Part shown: positions 16,298 through 24,717 of the stretch, piece after piece
Position numbering within the stretch: the first letter of the stretch is position 1
How the letters are laid out: every line of letters starts with the position of its first letter
From: an uncultured Bacteroidia bacterium
Lineage (GTDB): Bacteria; Bacteroidota; Bacteroidia; J057; CALAJH01
Assembly: GCA_937922655.1 (NCBI GenBank)
Contig: CALAJH010000003.1
Coordinates: 1 to 46,732, forward strand
DNA length: 46,732 nt
Direction of reading: 5' to 3'
Made by a program: the position numbers and the translations under genes
Notes under the pieces: model-generated
The model's database searches: none
Told to the model about the DNA's origin: nothing
Seen by the model: the letters and a program-made list of their open reading frames with translations, nothing else

Positions 16298-17148
16298 TGA
16301 AAGGACAAGTTTTTTTGAAGGCATGGGGGACGTTTGACAACCCAACGCCCCCCCTTCGCTTGGTATTTTATGCCGTCGTCGGGCTTTGCCTCGTCGCTTG
16401 CGAAGAACCCATCGCCCTCAAATTGAACAACGCCCCCAAAAACATCGTCATCGAAGGCTTTGTTACCAACCGTCCCCAACCCGACACCGTTACCGTCACC
16501 CGCACCGCGGAATACTTTGCCCCCAACGTTTTCGACCCCGTACCGGGGGCGAAAATCGTCGTTGCCGTCGACGAAAAGACCGACACGCTCCGCGAAGTCG
16601 CCCCCGGCAAATACGTCTTTTCTCCCGAATTTCCGCGCCTGCCCCAAAAAACCTATCGCCTTTGGGCTGAAATCGAAGGCAAACAATACCGCGCCACGAC
16701 GTGGTCGGCCGAAGTCGTCGAACTTTCCGCCCTTACAGCCCGCTATCGAAACGACGCCTCGGCCCTGATTCAACCCGGACATTACGTAACGATTTACGGC
16801 AAAGACCCCGACACCGCCGGCAACTGTTACCGCCTTTTCGTCCGCAAAAACGACTCGCTCTATACGGGCGTTACCGACCTCCAATTCGCCGACGACGTCT
16901 ATTTCAACGGACGTCCCTTTTTCCTCGAACTCAATTATCGCTTTGAAATCGGAGACACCGTAACCATCGCTTTGGCTTCCATCAGCCAGCCGCAATACGA
17001 ATATTATATCACGCTTTTCCGGCAGTTGATTAACGGCAGTCCGTTCGCCCCCCCCGGCGACAACCTCAAATCCAATATCGAAGGCGGCGCGTTCGGCTAT
17101 TTTGGTACGTTCATGCTTTCGGAACGCACCCTGATTATTACGCCGTGA
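16294..17148 (+). CDS. DUF4249-family lipoprotein
   Basis: The 284-residue product begins with a signal peptide ending in a lipobox (CLVAC, Cys about residue 35) and continues as [12 protein letters not shown]. This matches the DUF4249 family of Bacteroidota surface or outer-membrane lipoproteins. Characteristic features are [20 protein letters not shown] near the N-terminus and [12 protein letters not shown] near the C-terminus. Family members are usually encoded next to a TonB-dependent receptor with a carboxypeptidase-like N-terminal domain; such a receptor lies about 5 kb downstream but not adjacent. The start is ATG 16294 (or 16297) overlapping the rny stop. The frame is open far upstream, but that part is a shadow of rny. 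The function is unknown, perhaps substrate capture. Confidence 0.82.
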   Translation: MMKGQVFLKAWGTFDNPTPPLRLVFYAVVGLCLVACEEPIALKLNNAPKNIVIEGFVTNRPQPDTVTVTRTAEYFAPNVFDPVPGAKIVVAVDEKTDTLREVAPGKYVFSPEFPRLPQKTYRLWAEIEGKQYRATTWSAEVVELSALTARYRNDASALIQPGHYVTIYGKDPDTAGNCYRLFVRKNDSLYTGVTDLQFADDVYFNGRPFFLELNYRFEIGDTVTIALASISQPQYEYYITLFRQLINGSPFAPPGDNLKSNIEGGAFGYFGTFMLSERTLIITP

Positions 17149-17169
17149 ACCGTGGTTTTGCTTTTTCGT

Positions 17170-17177
17170 TAATTTTG
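17170..17177 (+). promoter_or_regulatory. TAnnTTTG (-7) promoter element, TAATTTTGCG
   Basis: This is a perfect TAnnTTTG followed by CG in the 37-base gap after the DUF4249 gene. Only 8 bases separate the box from the ATG at 17186, so a transcript starting here would be nearly leaderless. Confidence 0.5.
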
Positions 17178-17185
17178 CGTTCGTT

Positions 17186-18394
17186 ATGAGCGACGATGTA
17201 CCGAGGTGGCTGACGGTTTGGATTTTGGGAATAAGCTTAACGACGGGCCTGCTCTCTTCGGCCACCGCTTGTTTTTCGCTCAACGACGGCGAACGCCGGC
17301 TTAAGCCGCGTTCCCAATTGCGTTTGCGTTGGATTTTCGGACTCTTGCAAGACCACGAAACGTTGATTGCCGTCTTACATGCGGGGGGATTGGCGGGCTT
17401 GGGCATGGCGGCGTATGCGGCATTCGAGTTGGGGATGTTGTTGGTTCCGTCGCCGTGGAACGCCTTGGTCGGCGCCGTAGCGACATTGACCACTTCGTTG
17501 GTCGGCGCCGTCGCCTTACCCCGGCTTTTGGGAGGCTATTTCCCTTTACAAACCCTGAATATCTTCGCACCGCTGACCTTCGTCGCTTACGGCGCGCTTT
17601 TCGTTCCCGCGCGTTGGATGCGTCCGTGGTTGAAACGTTTATATTTACCCTTCGTACTCGAAGACAAACCCCGTTCCGCCGCCAACCCCCAAGAAAAAAT
17701 GCTCAAGGCCCTCATCGGCCTCGAAGAAATTCCCGTCAAGGCCGTCATGCGTTCCCGCGTCGAAATCAACGCCATCGCTTTCGACGCAAGCGCCGAAGAA
17801 TTGATTTCCGCTTTCGACCGAACGGGCAATTCCCGGCTTGTCGTTTACGACAAAACCCTCGACGACGTCAAAGGCGTCGCCTATGCCAAAGACTGCATCC
17901 CCATGCTCGAAAATCCCAACGCCTACGATTGGAAATCCCTGATTCGCCCCCCGTTCTTCGTCCCCGAATACGTCAAACTCAACAAACTGCTTCAAGAATT
18001 TCGCGCCCGCAAACTACATTTCGCCATCGTCGTGGACGAATTCGGAGGCACCGCAGGCATTGTCACCCTCGAAGACGTATTGGAAGAGATTTTCGGCGAA
18101 ATCAACGACGAATACGACAAGTCCGTCGGCGGCTATTCCAAGCTGTCCAAAGACGAATTTGTTTTTCCGGGGCGTACGTCGTTGATGGACGTTTGTCGGT
18201 TTGCCGATTTGCCCGACGACGTTTTCGACGACGTCAAGGGCGACAGCGAAACCTTGGCGGGATTGATTTTGGAATTGAACGGCGGATTTCCTCGCAAGGG
18301 CCAAACCTTGACGATGGACGGTTTCGTTTTCACGGTCGAAACGATTACTCCCACCGCCGTTACGCGAATCAAAATGAAGGTCTTGCGCTCGTGA
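17186..18394 (+). CDS. GldE-like CNNM/CorC-HlyC family membrane protein with CBS domains
   Basis: The 402-residue protein has an N-terminal membrane domain of DUF21 type (about 1-150, four hydrophobic segments). A CBS-pair domain follows (about 175-310, with VKAVMRSRVEINAI and VDEFGGTAGIVTLEDVLEEIFGEI split across the pair), and then a C-terminal CorC/HlyC domain. This architecture is shared by the gliding-motility-associated GldE of Bacteroidota and by Mg/Co-efflux CNNM proteins. At the start of the membrane domain the usual SG(S/A)E motif is SSATAC, so the conserved Glu is missing. No gldD lies beside it. It overlaps the methyltransferase start by four bases. Ion transport versus a T9SS/gliding role is not decided by the sequence. 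Confidence 0.78.
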   Translation: MSDDVPRWLTVWILGISLTTGLLSSATACFSLNDGERRLKPRSQLRLRWIFGLLQDHETLIAVLHAGGLAGLGMAAYAAFELGMLLVPSPWNALVGAVATLTTSLVGAVALPRLLGGYFPLQTLNIFAPLTFVAYGALFVPARWMRPWLKRLYLPFVLEDKPRSAANPQEKMLKALIGLEEIPVKAVMRSRVEINAIAFDASAEELISAFDRTGNSRLVVYDKTLDDVKGVAYAKDCIPMLENPNAYDWKSLIRPPFFVPEYVKLNKLLQEFRARKLHFAIVVDEFGGTAGIVTLEDVLEEIFGEINDEYDKSVGGYSKLSKDEFVFPGRTSLMDVCRFADLPDDVFDDVKGDSETLAGLILELNGGFPRKGQTLTMDGFVFTVETITPTAVTRIKMKVLRS

Positions 18395-19734
18395 ACGCTT
18401 TTTGGGACAGGATGGCCTCGCGCTTGGGCGACGAATATCCGGCGTTTTGTCGAGCGATGCAATCCCCCCCCGTAACGGGCGTGCGCTTGCGTCGAACGCC
18501 TAAGAATTGGTTCGACGACTGCCGGCCGCATCCCGTACCGTGGCATCCCGACGGTCGGGCGCTGCAACGCCGTCCCGACTTTACCCTCGACCCGCTCTTT
18601 CACGCCGGCGGTTATTACGTCCAAGAACCGTCTTCGATGATAATCTATCAAGCGGCGGAAAGCGTGATACGTTCCGATTCGCGGGTGTTGGATATGTGTG
18701 CGTCGCCGGGCGGAAAAAGTACTTTATTGCTGGCGCTGAATCCGGCCGTCGTCGTGGCCAACGAGGCGATTGCCGCGCGCGTAGGGGTTTTAACGGAAAA
18801 CATGGCCAAATTCGGCGGAATCAATTCGGTTGTTACCCGCGCCGACCCCGAGGCCTTCGACCGGGCGTATTTTGATTTTGTGTTGGTGGACGCGCCGTGT
18901 TCGGGGGAGGGTTTGTGGCGAAAAACGCCCGAGGCGCAGGCGCAATGGTCGCAAAAAGCGGTAGCCTTGTGTGCGGGGCGGCAGGCGCGGATTCTCAACG
19001 CCGCGTATCGCGCGTTGAAGCCCGGCGGCAGGCTGGTCTATTCCACCTGCACCTTTGCGCCCGAGGAAAACGAAATGAACGTCGAGGCGTTTTGTCGTCG
19101 TTTCCCCGACATGTCGCCCGTCGCTTTTGATTTTCCGAAAAGTTGGGGGGTGGAAACGGTAGGCATGGGTTATGCGCTTTTGCCGCACCGGTGCGCGGGC
19201 GAAGGGTTTTTCATGGCCGTTTGGGACAAGGACGACGGTCCGGAGTCGCGTTTTTCGTCGCGTTTGCCTCGCGAGGGCCGCCCGCGATTTGCAACGCCGG
19301 GGCGTTGGTACGATTACGGGGGCGTTTGGCGCGTAGCGAGCGAAGAGGCCGCGCGAACGGCAAGCCTTATGCCCGGGGTCAAGGCCGTGGGCATCGCCGC
19401 CGGCAAAGACGCACGCAAGGGTTTCGTTCCCGTCCATGAAGCGGCCTACCTTCCCGGCGACGGCTTCGAACTCGACCGCCTTTCGGCTCTTCGCTACCTT
19501 AAAGGCGAGGTTCCCTTACCGAAGCCCGAACATCCCCAACAACTTTTGCGTTTGACGTACCAAGGTTTGGGTTTGGGATGGGCCAAAGCCGCCGGTCCCG
19601 ACCGCTGGAACTCGTCCCTTCCCCCCGGCTTGCGCATCCGCAAACCCATCGACGAAGAAAACCCTACCAATCAAACGAACAAAACAAATACTTCTTTTTC
19701 ACTTGAGACCATAGAAATTTTACGCAACGAATGA
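18391..19734 (+). CDS. RsmF/NOL1-NOP2-Sun family rRNA (cytosine-C5) methyltransferase
   Basis: This 447-residue SAM-dependent m5C methyltransferase most likely modifies 16S rRNA (RsmF/YebU type). SAM motif I is DMCASPGGKST. The motif IV cysteine is in VDAPCSGEG and the catalytic motif VI cysteine in YSTCTFAPEENE. The C-terminal RsmF-B and PUA-like region extends from about residue 290. The start is inferred as GTG 18391, whose GTGA overlaps the upstream stop; an ATG at 18412 is a weaker option. Reading further upstream in this frame only gives a shadow of the GldE-like gene. The exact target base cannot be stated from sequence. Confidence 0.9.
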   Translation: MNAFWDRMASRLGDEYPAFCRAMQSPPVTGVRLRRTPKNWFDDCRPHPVPWHPDGRALQRRPDFTLDPLFHAGGYYVQEPSSMIIYQAAESVIRSDSRVLDMCASPGGKSTLLLALNPAVVVANEAIAARVGVLTENMAKFGGINSVVTRADPEAFDRAYFDFVLVDAPCSGEGLWRKTPEAQAQWSQKAVALCAGRQARILNAAYRALKPGGRLVYSTCTFAPEENEMNVEAFCRRFPDMSPVAFDFPKSWGVETVGMGYALLPHRCAGEGFFMAVWDKDDGPESRFSSRLPREGRPRFATPGRWYDYGGVWRVASEEAARTASLMPGVKAVGIAAGKDARKGFVPVHEAAYLPGDGFELDRLSALRYLKGEVPLPKPEHPQQLLRLTYQGLGLGWAKAAGPDRWNSSLPPGLRIRKPIDEENPTNQTNKTNTSFSLETIEILRNE

Positions 19735-19884
19735 AAAACATTGGTGGCGGCTTGCGATATTTGCAAAGAATTTTGACCTAAACCCTTGAACGGTTCGTTA
19801 TCGGAGTGGGAAGCGGTCGCTCCGCCGACGCCCCACGTTCCGGCCCCGGCGTTAGTCAAGCGCCGTTTTCGGGCGGCGGCGAGA

Positions 19885-20814
19885 ATGCGTGTTTTTCGTC
19901 GTCGTTACATCGGCCATGCGGCCATGATTCTACAAATTTTGCTTATCGGTCCGGCCTACGTCATCGTCAAACAAACGACGGCCGAGTTCGACCCCGTACT
20001 TTTACAAACCTTTCGTTCGACGATAGCGGGCGCGGTGTTGGCCGTTGTTTTTTTTGCACGCGGCGGTTTGAAGGGTAAAAAACTCGAACGCCGGGATTGG
20101 TTTGGACTTTTGGGAATGTCGCTTTCGGGCATGGTCGTCAACCAGATATTGTATTTGGCGGGTTTGAAATTAACGACCCCCGCCAACAGCGCACTGATTT
20201 ACGCGCTTACGCCGATGTTGGTTTTTGCCGCGTCGATATTTTGGTTGAAAACCGAACGCGGAAGTTTTCGCAAAGGTTTGGGGGTGGGTTTGGCGTTGGC
20301 GGGCGTTTTGGTCGTGATATTGACCGCGCCGACGACGGGTCGCGACGCGCCCAACATCCCCCTCGGCAACGCCATGACCGTCGTCGCCCTTTTGGCATGG
20401 ACGTATTACGTGCTAAAAAGTCCGTCGGTGGTGGCGCGCGTCGGCGCCGTGACGGCCACCGCCATACCCGTCTTTATTGCGGCGGCGATATTTTTGCCTT
20501 TGGGCATCCCCAAATTTCTGGAAGCCGACTTTTCCGGCGTTACGCCGATGGGTTGGTTCGGTTTGGGGTACGTGTCTTTATACAATTCGGCGTTGTCGTT
20601 TTTTTTGATGGCTTTCGCCCTAAAAAGTTTGAAGGCGTCGCAGGCGGCGATATACATGAACGCCCCGCCGATTATTGCGGGTCTGTTCAGCGTCGTGATG
20701 GGTTACGACGAACCTCGAGCGTCTTTGGTTATCGGCGGATTGCTGACCGTCGGCGGCATTTACACCCTCAATTCCGCCCGTCAAGGCGCTAAAAGACGTT
20801 GGGGCAAGCAATAA
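19885..20814 (+). CDS. EamA/DMT family transporter
   Basis: The 309-residue inner-membrane protein has ten hydrophobic segments arranged as two EamA repeats, starting with MILQILLIGPAYVIVKQTT. The first repeat ends near residue 140 and the second runs to about 295 (AIYMNAPPIIAGLFSVVMG). The start is ATG 19885 (MRVFRRRYIGH). The frame continues upstream to a TTG at 19786, but that 33-residue stretch is unlike the family. Drug/metabolite transporters of this type export amino acids, nucleosides or other small metabolites; the substrate is unknown. The 150 bases upstream hold a near-match -7 box (GATATTTGCA at 19756). It precedes the second Rpn-like gene by 16 bases. Confidence 0.88.
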   Translation: MRVFRRRYIGHAAMILQILLIGPAYVIVKQTTAEFDPVLLQTFRSTIAGAVLAVVFFARGGLKGKKLERRDWFGLLGMSLSGMVVNQILYLAGLKLTTPANSALIYALTPMLVFAASIFWLKTERGSFRKGLGVGLALAGVLVVILTAPTTGRDAPNIPLGNAMTVVALLAWTYYVLKSPSVVARVGAVTATAIPVFIAAAIFLPLGIPKFLEADFSGVTPMGWFGLGYVSLYNSALSFFLMAFALKSLKASQAAIYMNAPPIIAGLFSVVMGYDEPRASLVIGGLLTVGGIYTLNSARQGAKRRWGKQ

Positions 20815-20830
20815 ATGTTTATTTTTGTGC

Positions 20831-21748
20831 ATGAGCGCGTTGGAGTCTCAGATATACGATTCGACGGCCAAAGTGTGCGTGGCCGTACTCGCCCAATGGT
20901 TCTACGACCGGGTTCCAACGGGCGTTGCCGCCGTTGTCGGACGCGAGTTGAGTCAGGAACTCATCCATATTTTCGGCAAACACCGTCGTTTGTGCGACCT
21001 GCTTTTGGAGCTCACGGGCGTGAAATTGAACGGCCAAGCCGTGGAAGCCGTCGCCCTCTATGACATTCAGGCCCGCGCGCGCGGCGACGAAATCCATCGC
21101 AACGCCGGTTACGCGGGACGCATATTGGAAAACGAACGTTTTTGGCGGGTGGAATTTTTCGTCCAACTGCTTTTTTTGCTTACCGAAACACCGGAACGTT
21201 TTCGCACCCGCATTCACGGTTTTCCCAACGTTTTTCAACTCTTCGTCATCGACCTAACGAAGGTGGACGGTTTGGAGTTGTTGAAGGAAGGGATACCCGA
21301 GGCGGCGGTATTGGCGACGTTGAGCGCCGTCGTGCCACGCAACCTTTTGATAGCCGGCATCGTAGAAATCCTGACGGCGCTGCCAACGTTGCAAGCGTGG
21401 TCGGCATGGACGGAAAAAGTTTTCGCCTTTGCCAAATTGAGAAAGGATTATCGAATTTTTACCATGGAACTGTTGCAAGAAATCAAACGCACAACGCCCG
21501 ACGACCAACGTCAAGCCGAGCTTCGCTTCATCTATGGCGCCTTTATCGAAGAAGGCTATGACATGGGCATCAAAGACGGCGTCAAAAAAGGTATCAAAAA
21601 AGGTATCAAAAAAGGTATCGAAAAAGGCGAAGATATCGGACGACAAAAGGAACGTAGCGAACTCGCCCAAAAAATGAGGGAAAAAGGCTACGACCCCGCC
21701 GAAATATCCGCCCTGACCGGCATCCCCAAAGAGCAAATCCCGGAATAA
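20831..21748 (+). CDS. Rpn-like family protein with C-terminal 4-residue repeats (second copy)
   Basis: The 305-residue protein has the same overall plan as the one at 12049-13008. A degenerate PD-(D/E)XK-like core (CDLLLEL near residue 57, then ALYDIQARARGD in place of the ExQ motif) is followed by helical domains. The C-terminal module carries KKGI repeats (about 250-265) and a short HTH-like tail (GYDPAEISALTGIPKEQI). The start is ATG 20831; a TTG at 20825 is possible. An in-frame ATG at 21464 (M212) lies almost at the same residue position as in the first copy and would give a 94-residue C-terminal protein, as for RpnS antitoxins. Because the motif is weak, catalytic activity is uncertain. 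Confidence 0.65.
   Translation: MSALESQIYDSTAKVCVAVLAQWFYDRVPTGVAAVVGRELSQELIHIFGKHRRLCDLLLELTGVKLNGQAVEAVALYDIQARARGDEIHRNAGYAGRILENERFWRVEFFVQLLFLLTETPERFRTRIHGFPNVFQLFVIDLTKVDGLELLKEGIPEAAVLATLSAVVPRNLLIAGIVEILTALPTLQAWSAWTEKVFAFAKLRKDYRIFTMELLQEIKRTTPDDQRQAELRFIYGAFIEEGYDMGIKDGVKKGIKKGIKKGIEKGEDIGRQKERSELAQKMREKGYDPAEISALTGIPKEQIPE
21578..21625 (+). repeat. 12-bp tandem repeat, four near-identical copies, inside the second Rpn-like gene
   Basis: The units read GGCGTCAAAAAA, GGTATCAAAAAA twice, and GGTATCGAAAAA, encoding G(V/I)(K/E)K. The Gly and Ile codons differ from the first Rpn-like gene only in part, so the arrays look related in kind but expanded independently. Confidence 0.92.
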
Positions 21749-22072
21749 CGCAGTGAATTCGCGGCACTTTGGCCAACCCGAGCGTTCCATAAGCTTGCAA
21801 TCGTCCAAAGCCTAATTTTATCCTTACTTTCAACCCCGTGCACGACAACAACCCAAGCAAAACGTTCGCAATCCGTCTTCACTTGCTTTGGTTTTGCGGA
21901 TAAATGGCTAATTTCGCAATCGAAATTCAATTTAGGGAAAAATCCGCCCCTTGGCCTTTGGGAAAACGTTCCCGTCCATCGTCAAAGAATCCGAAAAGCG
22001 GCGCTCGCACGACTTGGACAAGGCAATTGAATTTACAATGCGTCAAGGACGCGTTTTTTCCCACGTCATCCA
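21749..22072. other. 324-base intergenic region before the TonB-dependent receptor
   Basis: No convincing gene lies here. The plus-strand open frame beginning at 21904 has no family features and runs into the receptor in another frame. The region holds a promoter candidate (21887-21916) and a 12-codon mini-ORF (22038-22076). Its TGA overlaps the receptor's TTG start. Confidence 0.5.
21887..21916 (+). promoter_or_regulatory. Bacteroidota-type promoter: TTTG, 18 bases, TAATTTCG
   Basis: A TTTG at 21887-21890 is followed after 18 bases by TAATTTCG (21909-21916), one mismatch from TAnnTTTG. The spacing is within the usual 17-23 range. It would give a leader of about 150 bases for the TonB-dependent receptor. 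Confidence 0.42.
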
Positions 22073-22076
22073 TTGA
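22038..22076 (+). other. 12-codon mini-ORF overlapping the receptor start
   Basis: The short frame ATG...TGA encodes MRQGRVFSHVIH. Its stop TGA (22074-22076) overlaps the TTG (22073) from which the receptor's signal peptide begins. It may couple translation to the TTG start, or it may be fortuitous. Confidence 0.3.
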
Positions 22077-24613
22077 AATACGGGCTGATTTTCTGCATAC
22101 TCGGGTATGCAACGGGCGCATGGGCGCAAAATTTCAAAGTGGGAATCACGGTAGTCGAAGATTCTTCGTCCGCCGTTGCCGACGCATACGTCTATTTCGA
22201 TCCGACGGCGCCGGGGCAAAAAAGCCGTCGAATACGAACGGGGCCGGGGGGAAAAGCGGAGGTTGAAATCGCCGCGGGAACGTATAAAGTTCGCGTTCGG
22301 CACATCGGCTATCGCGCGTGGGATTCGACGCTCGTCGTTTCACGCAACCTGACGCTCGTCGCCCGACTGCGTTCGCTCGACCTCGTTACCGACACCGTCA
22401 GCATCTCGGGCCAACGCGAACGCACCGACCTCCAACACAAACCCTTTGAAGAAGTACTGCCCATCGACCTCGAAGAGGCCTACAAGTCCCCGACGCCTAA
22501 ACTCGACGTCGAAAGTTTGATACAACGCATGCCCGGCGTAGCGGGAAGCAGTGAATTTTCTTCGCAATACCGGGTGCGCGGCGGCAACTACGACGAAAAC
22601 CTCATTTACATCAACGACGTGGAAATCTATCGTCCGCAGTTGGTACGGACGGGGCAACAAGAGGGTTTGGGCGTAACCAACGCCGCGCTCACGCAAGACG
22701 TTACCTTCAGCACGGGCGGTTTCGGGGCGCATTACGGCGATAAACTTTCCAGCGTTCTCAACCTAAACTACAAAACACCCAAACGTTTCCGTGCGTCGGC
22801 GGAGGTAGGCCTGCTCACGCTCAACGCCCACGTCGAGGGAAGCGCCAAAAACAAAAGCGACAGCCTGCAATCGGGACGCTTGACCTACCTCGTCGGGGTT
22901 AGGCGTTTTTCCGCCGCCTACCTTTTGCGTTCGTTGGACGTGGCCGGCGACTACCGGCCCCAATTCTGGGACGGCCAAATGCAACTGACCTTTTCACCCA
23001 AACTCAAAAACCCCGAAACCGTCGTTTACAAAACCCGCAAAAACGGCGGCGTGGACACCGTCTACCGCGCCGCAGACCGGCTGACCTTCAGCCTGCTGAG
23101 CATCGTTCAATACAACCAATTTTACTTCGAGCCGTCGGGAAGGGAGACAACCTTCGGCGGTTTTAGCAACGCCTTCAAATTGTCGGTGGCGTTTATCGGC
23201 GCGGAACAGTCGAACTATCTGACGGGTCAGGGCGCCTTGACGATACAATACCGCCCCAACCTCAGACTGACGCTCAAAAACATCGTTTCGATGTTCAAAA
23301 GCGAAGAAAGCGAACTGGTGGACGTCGAAGGCGGTTACCGCTTGGCGGACGTAAGCACCAACCCCGACAACGCGGGCGAAGAACTTTTTGTACGCGGCAT
23401 CGGCACCGAACTTCGACGGGCGCGAAACTATTTGGACGTTACAAGCCTGAGCCTCGAGCACCGGGGCGAATGCGCCCTCGACCGCGACTTTTATTCACGG
23501 CTCAATCGGGGTGAAAGCCGCGTGCGTCATACGCTTCGTTGGGGCGCGCGTTTTCAATCCGAATTTATCGACGATTGGCTTAAAGAATGGACGGCGACCG
23601 ACTCGGCCGAATACGTCCGTTACAATGAATACGTTTCGGCAAAAAACAAATTGGAATCGTCGCGCATATCGGCTTATCTATCGGAAACGTGGCGCGTAAG
23701 CGAAGGAATAACCCTGGTCGGCGGCATCCGGGCCAATTATTGGACGCTCAACGGCGAGGCCTTGGTTTCGCCCCGGGTACAGTTCGTTTTTCACCCCCAC
23801 GTCAAAACGCCCGACGGCCTCATCGTCGCGTGGCCCGCGCAATTTCGTTTCGCCGTCGGGCTTTACGGACAACCCCCGTTTTACCGCGAACTCCGCGACT
23901 TCGACGGCGTCGTTTTTCGAGACGTTAAATCCCAACGTTCGATGCACGTTATTCTCGGCGCCGACTACCGGTTTGAAATTCGCCGGCGCCCTTTCAAACT
24001 TTTTGCCGAAGTGTTCTACAAACCGTATTTTCACCTCATCCCTTTTGAATTCGAGAACGTTCGCATTCGCTATTACCCCGACCGAACGGCCATAGGTTAC
24101 GCCTACGGCATGGACGCAAAAATCAACGGCCAATTTATCCCCGGCATCGATTCGTGGTTCAGTCTGAGTTTGTTGCGGACAATGGAGGACGCCGACGGCG
24201 ACGGCCGCGGCTTTGTCCGCCGGCCCACCGACAACAACGTCATCATCAGCTTTTTCTTCCAAGACGAGGTGCCGCGTCTGCCGTCGTTGAAGGCACACAT
24301 AAACCTGACCTACAACAGCGGCTTGCCTTTCGGCCCGCCCCGGGTCTATGCCAACCGCACGCCTTTTCAAACGCCGTCCTATTTTCGGGTGGATTTGGGG
24401 TTGAGTTACATGGTTTTTTTCAAGTCGCGTTACGACCGCAAAAAACGCTACGGCGTGGAATCGGTTTGGATAGGCTTGGACGTTTTCAATCTTTTGGGGC
24501 GCCAAAACGTTGTCTCTTATCAATGGATTGAAGATTTGTTTCGGATACGTTGGGCCGTTCCCAACTACCTTTCCCAACGCTTGGTCAACGGACGCGTGGT
24601 GGTAAAGTTTTAA
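22073..24613 (+). CDS. TonB-dependent outer-membrane receptor with carboxypeptidase-like N-terminal domain
   Basis: The 846-residue outer-membrane protein has a signal peptide (KYGLIFCILGYATGAWAQ) and a carboxypeptidase-regulatory-like beta domain (about 20-105, ending in LRSLDLVTDTVSISG). A plug domain follows (about 120-240, with LIQRMPGV and YRVRGGNYDENLIYINDVE), then a long barrel ending in the C-terminal Phe typical of outer-membrane proteins (RVVVKF). The only start that keeps the signal peptide is TTG 22073; no in-frame ATG lies between it and the upstream stop. No SusD partner is adjacent, so it is not a classic polysaccharide locus. The DUF4249 lipoprotein at 16294 is the kind of partner usual for this receptor type. 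The substrate is unknown. Confidence 0.88.
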   Translation: MKYGLIFCILGYATGAWAQNFKVGITVVEDSSSAVADAYVYFDPTAPGQKSRRIRTGPGGKAEVEIAAGTYKVRVRHIGYRAWDSTLVVSRNLTLVARLRSLDLVTDTVSISGQRERTDLQHKPFEEVLPIDLEEAYKSPTPKLDVESLIQRMPGVAGSSEFSSQYRVRGGNYDENLIYINDVEIYRPQLVRTGQQEGLGVTNAALTQDVTFSTGGFGAHYGDKLSSVLNLNYKTPKRFRASAEVGLLTLNAHVEGSAKNKSDSLQSGRLTYLVGVRRFSAAYLLRSLDVAGDYRPQFWDGQMQLTFSPKLKNPETVVYKTRKNGGVDTVYRAADRLTFSLLSIVQYNQFYFEPSGRETTFGGFSNAFKLSVAFIGAEQSNYLTGQGALTIQYRPNLRLTLKNIVSMFKSEESELVDVEGGYRLADVSTNPDNAGEELFVRGIGTELRRARNYLDVTSLSLEHRGECALDRDFYSRLNRGESRVRHTLRWGARFQSEFIDDWLKEWTATDSAEYVRYNEYVSAKNKLESSRISAYLSETWRVSEGITLVGGIRANYWTLNGEALVSPRVQFVFHPHVKTPDGLIVAWPAQFRFAVGLYGQPPFYRELRDFDGVVFRDVKSQRSMHVILGADYRFEIRRRPFKLFAEVFYKPYFHLIPFEFENVRIRYYPDRTAIGYAYGMDAKINGQFIPGIDSWFSLSLLRTMEDADGDGRGFVRRPTDNNVIISFFFQDEVPRLPSLKAHINLTYNSGLPFGPPRVYANRTPFQTPSYFRVDLGLSYMVFFKSRYDRKKRYGVESVWIGLDVFNLLGRQNVVSYQWIEDLFRIRWAVPNYLSQRLVNGRVVVKF

Positions 24614-24702
24614 CTTTCAATTTATTTGACGCCGTTGGCCGACGGCACGGCGCCAACCGAAAAAGTTTGCCCAAGGTGGAAAGGATGCGGAAAAAATCTT
24701 CG

Positions 24703-24710
24703 TAAATTTG
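24703..24710 (+). promoter_or_regulatory. TAnnTTTG (-7) promoter element, TAAATTTGCG
   Basis: This perfect TAnnTTTG match followed by CG lies just upstream of ctaA; 7 bases separate it from the ATG at 24718. Transcripts from it would have a leader of only a few bases. No good -33 box is visible. Confidence 0.45.
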
Positions 24711-24717
24711 CGTAACG

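Noticed and set aside
20820-20827. TATTTTTG box just before the second Rpn-like gene
   Set aside because: It is a perfect -7 match, but it ends 3 bases before the ATG at 20831, so a transcript from it would start at or inside the start codon. Probably a chance match or relevant only to a later start.
21904-22266. 120-codon plus-strand frame before the TonB-dependent receptor
   Set aside because: No family features; its second half is the receptor gene read in another frame.
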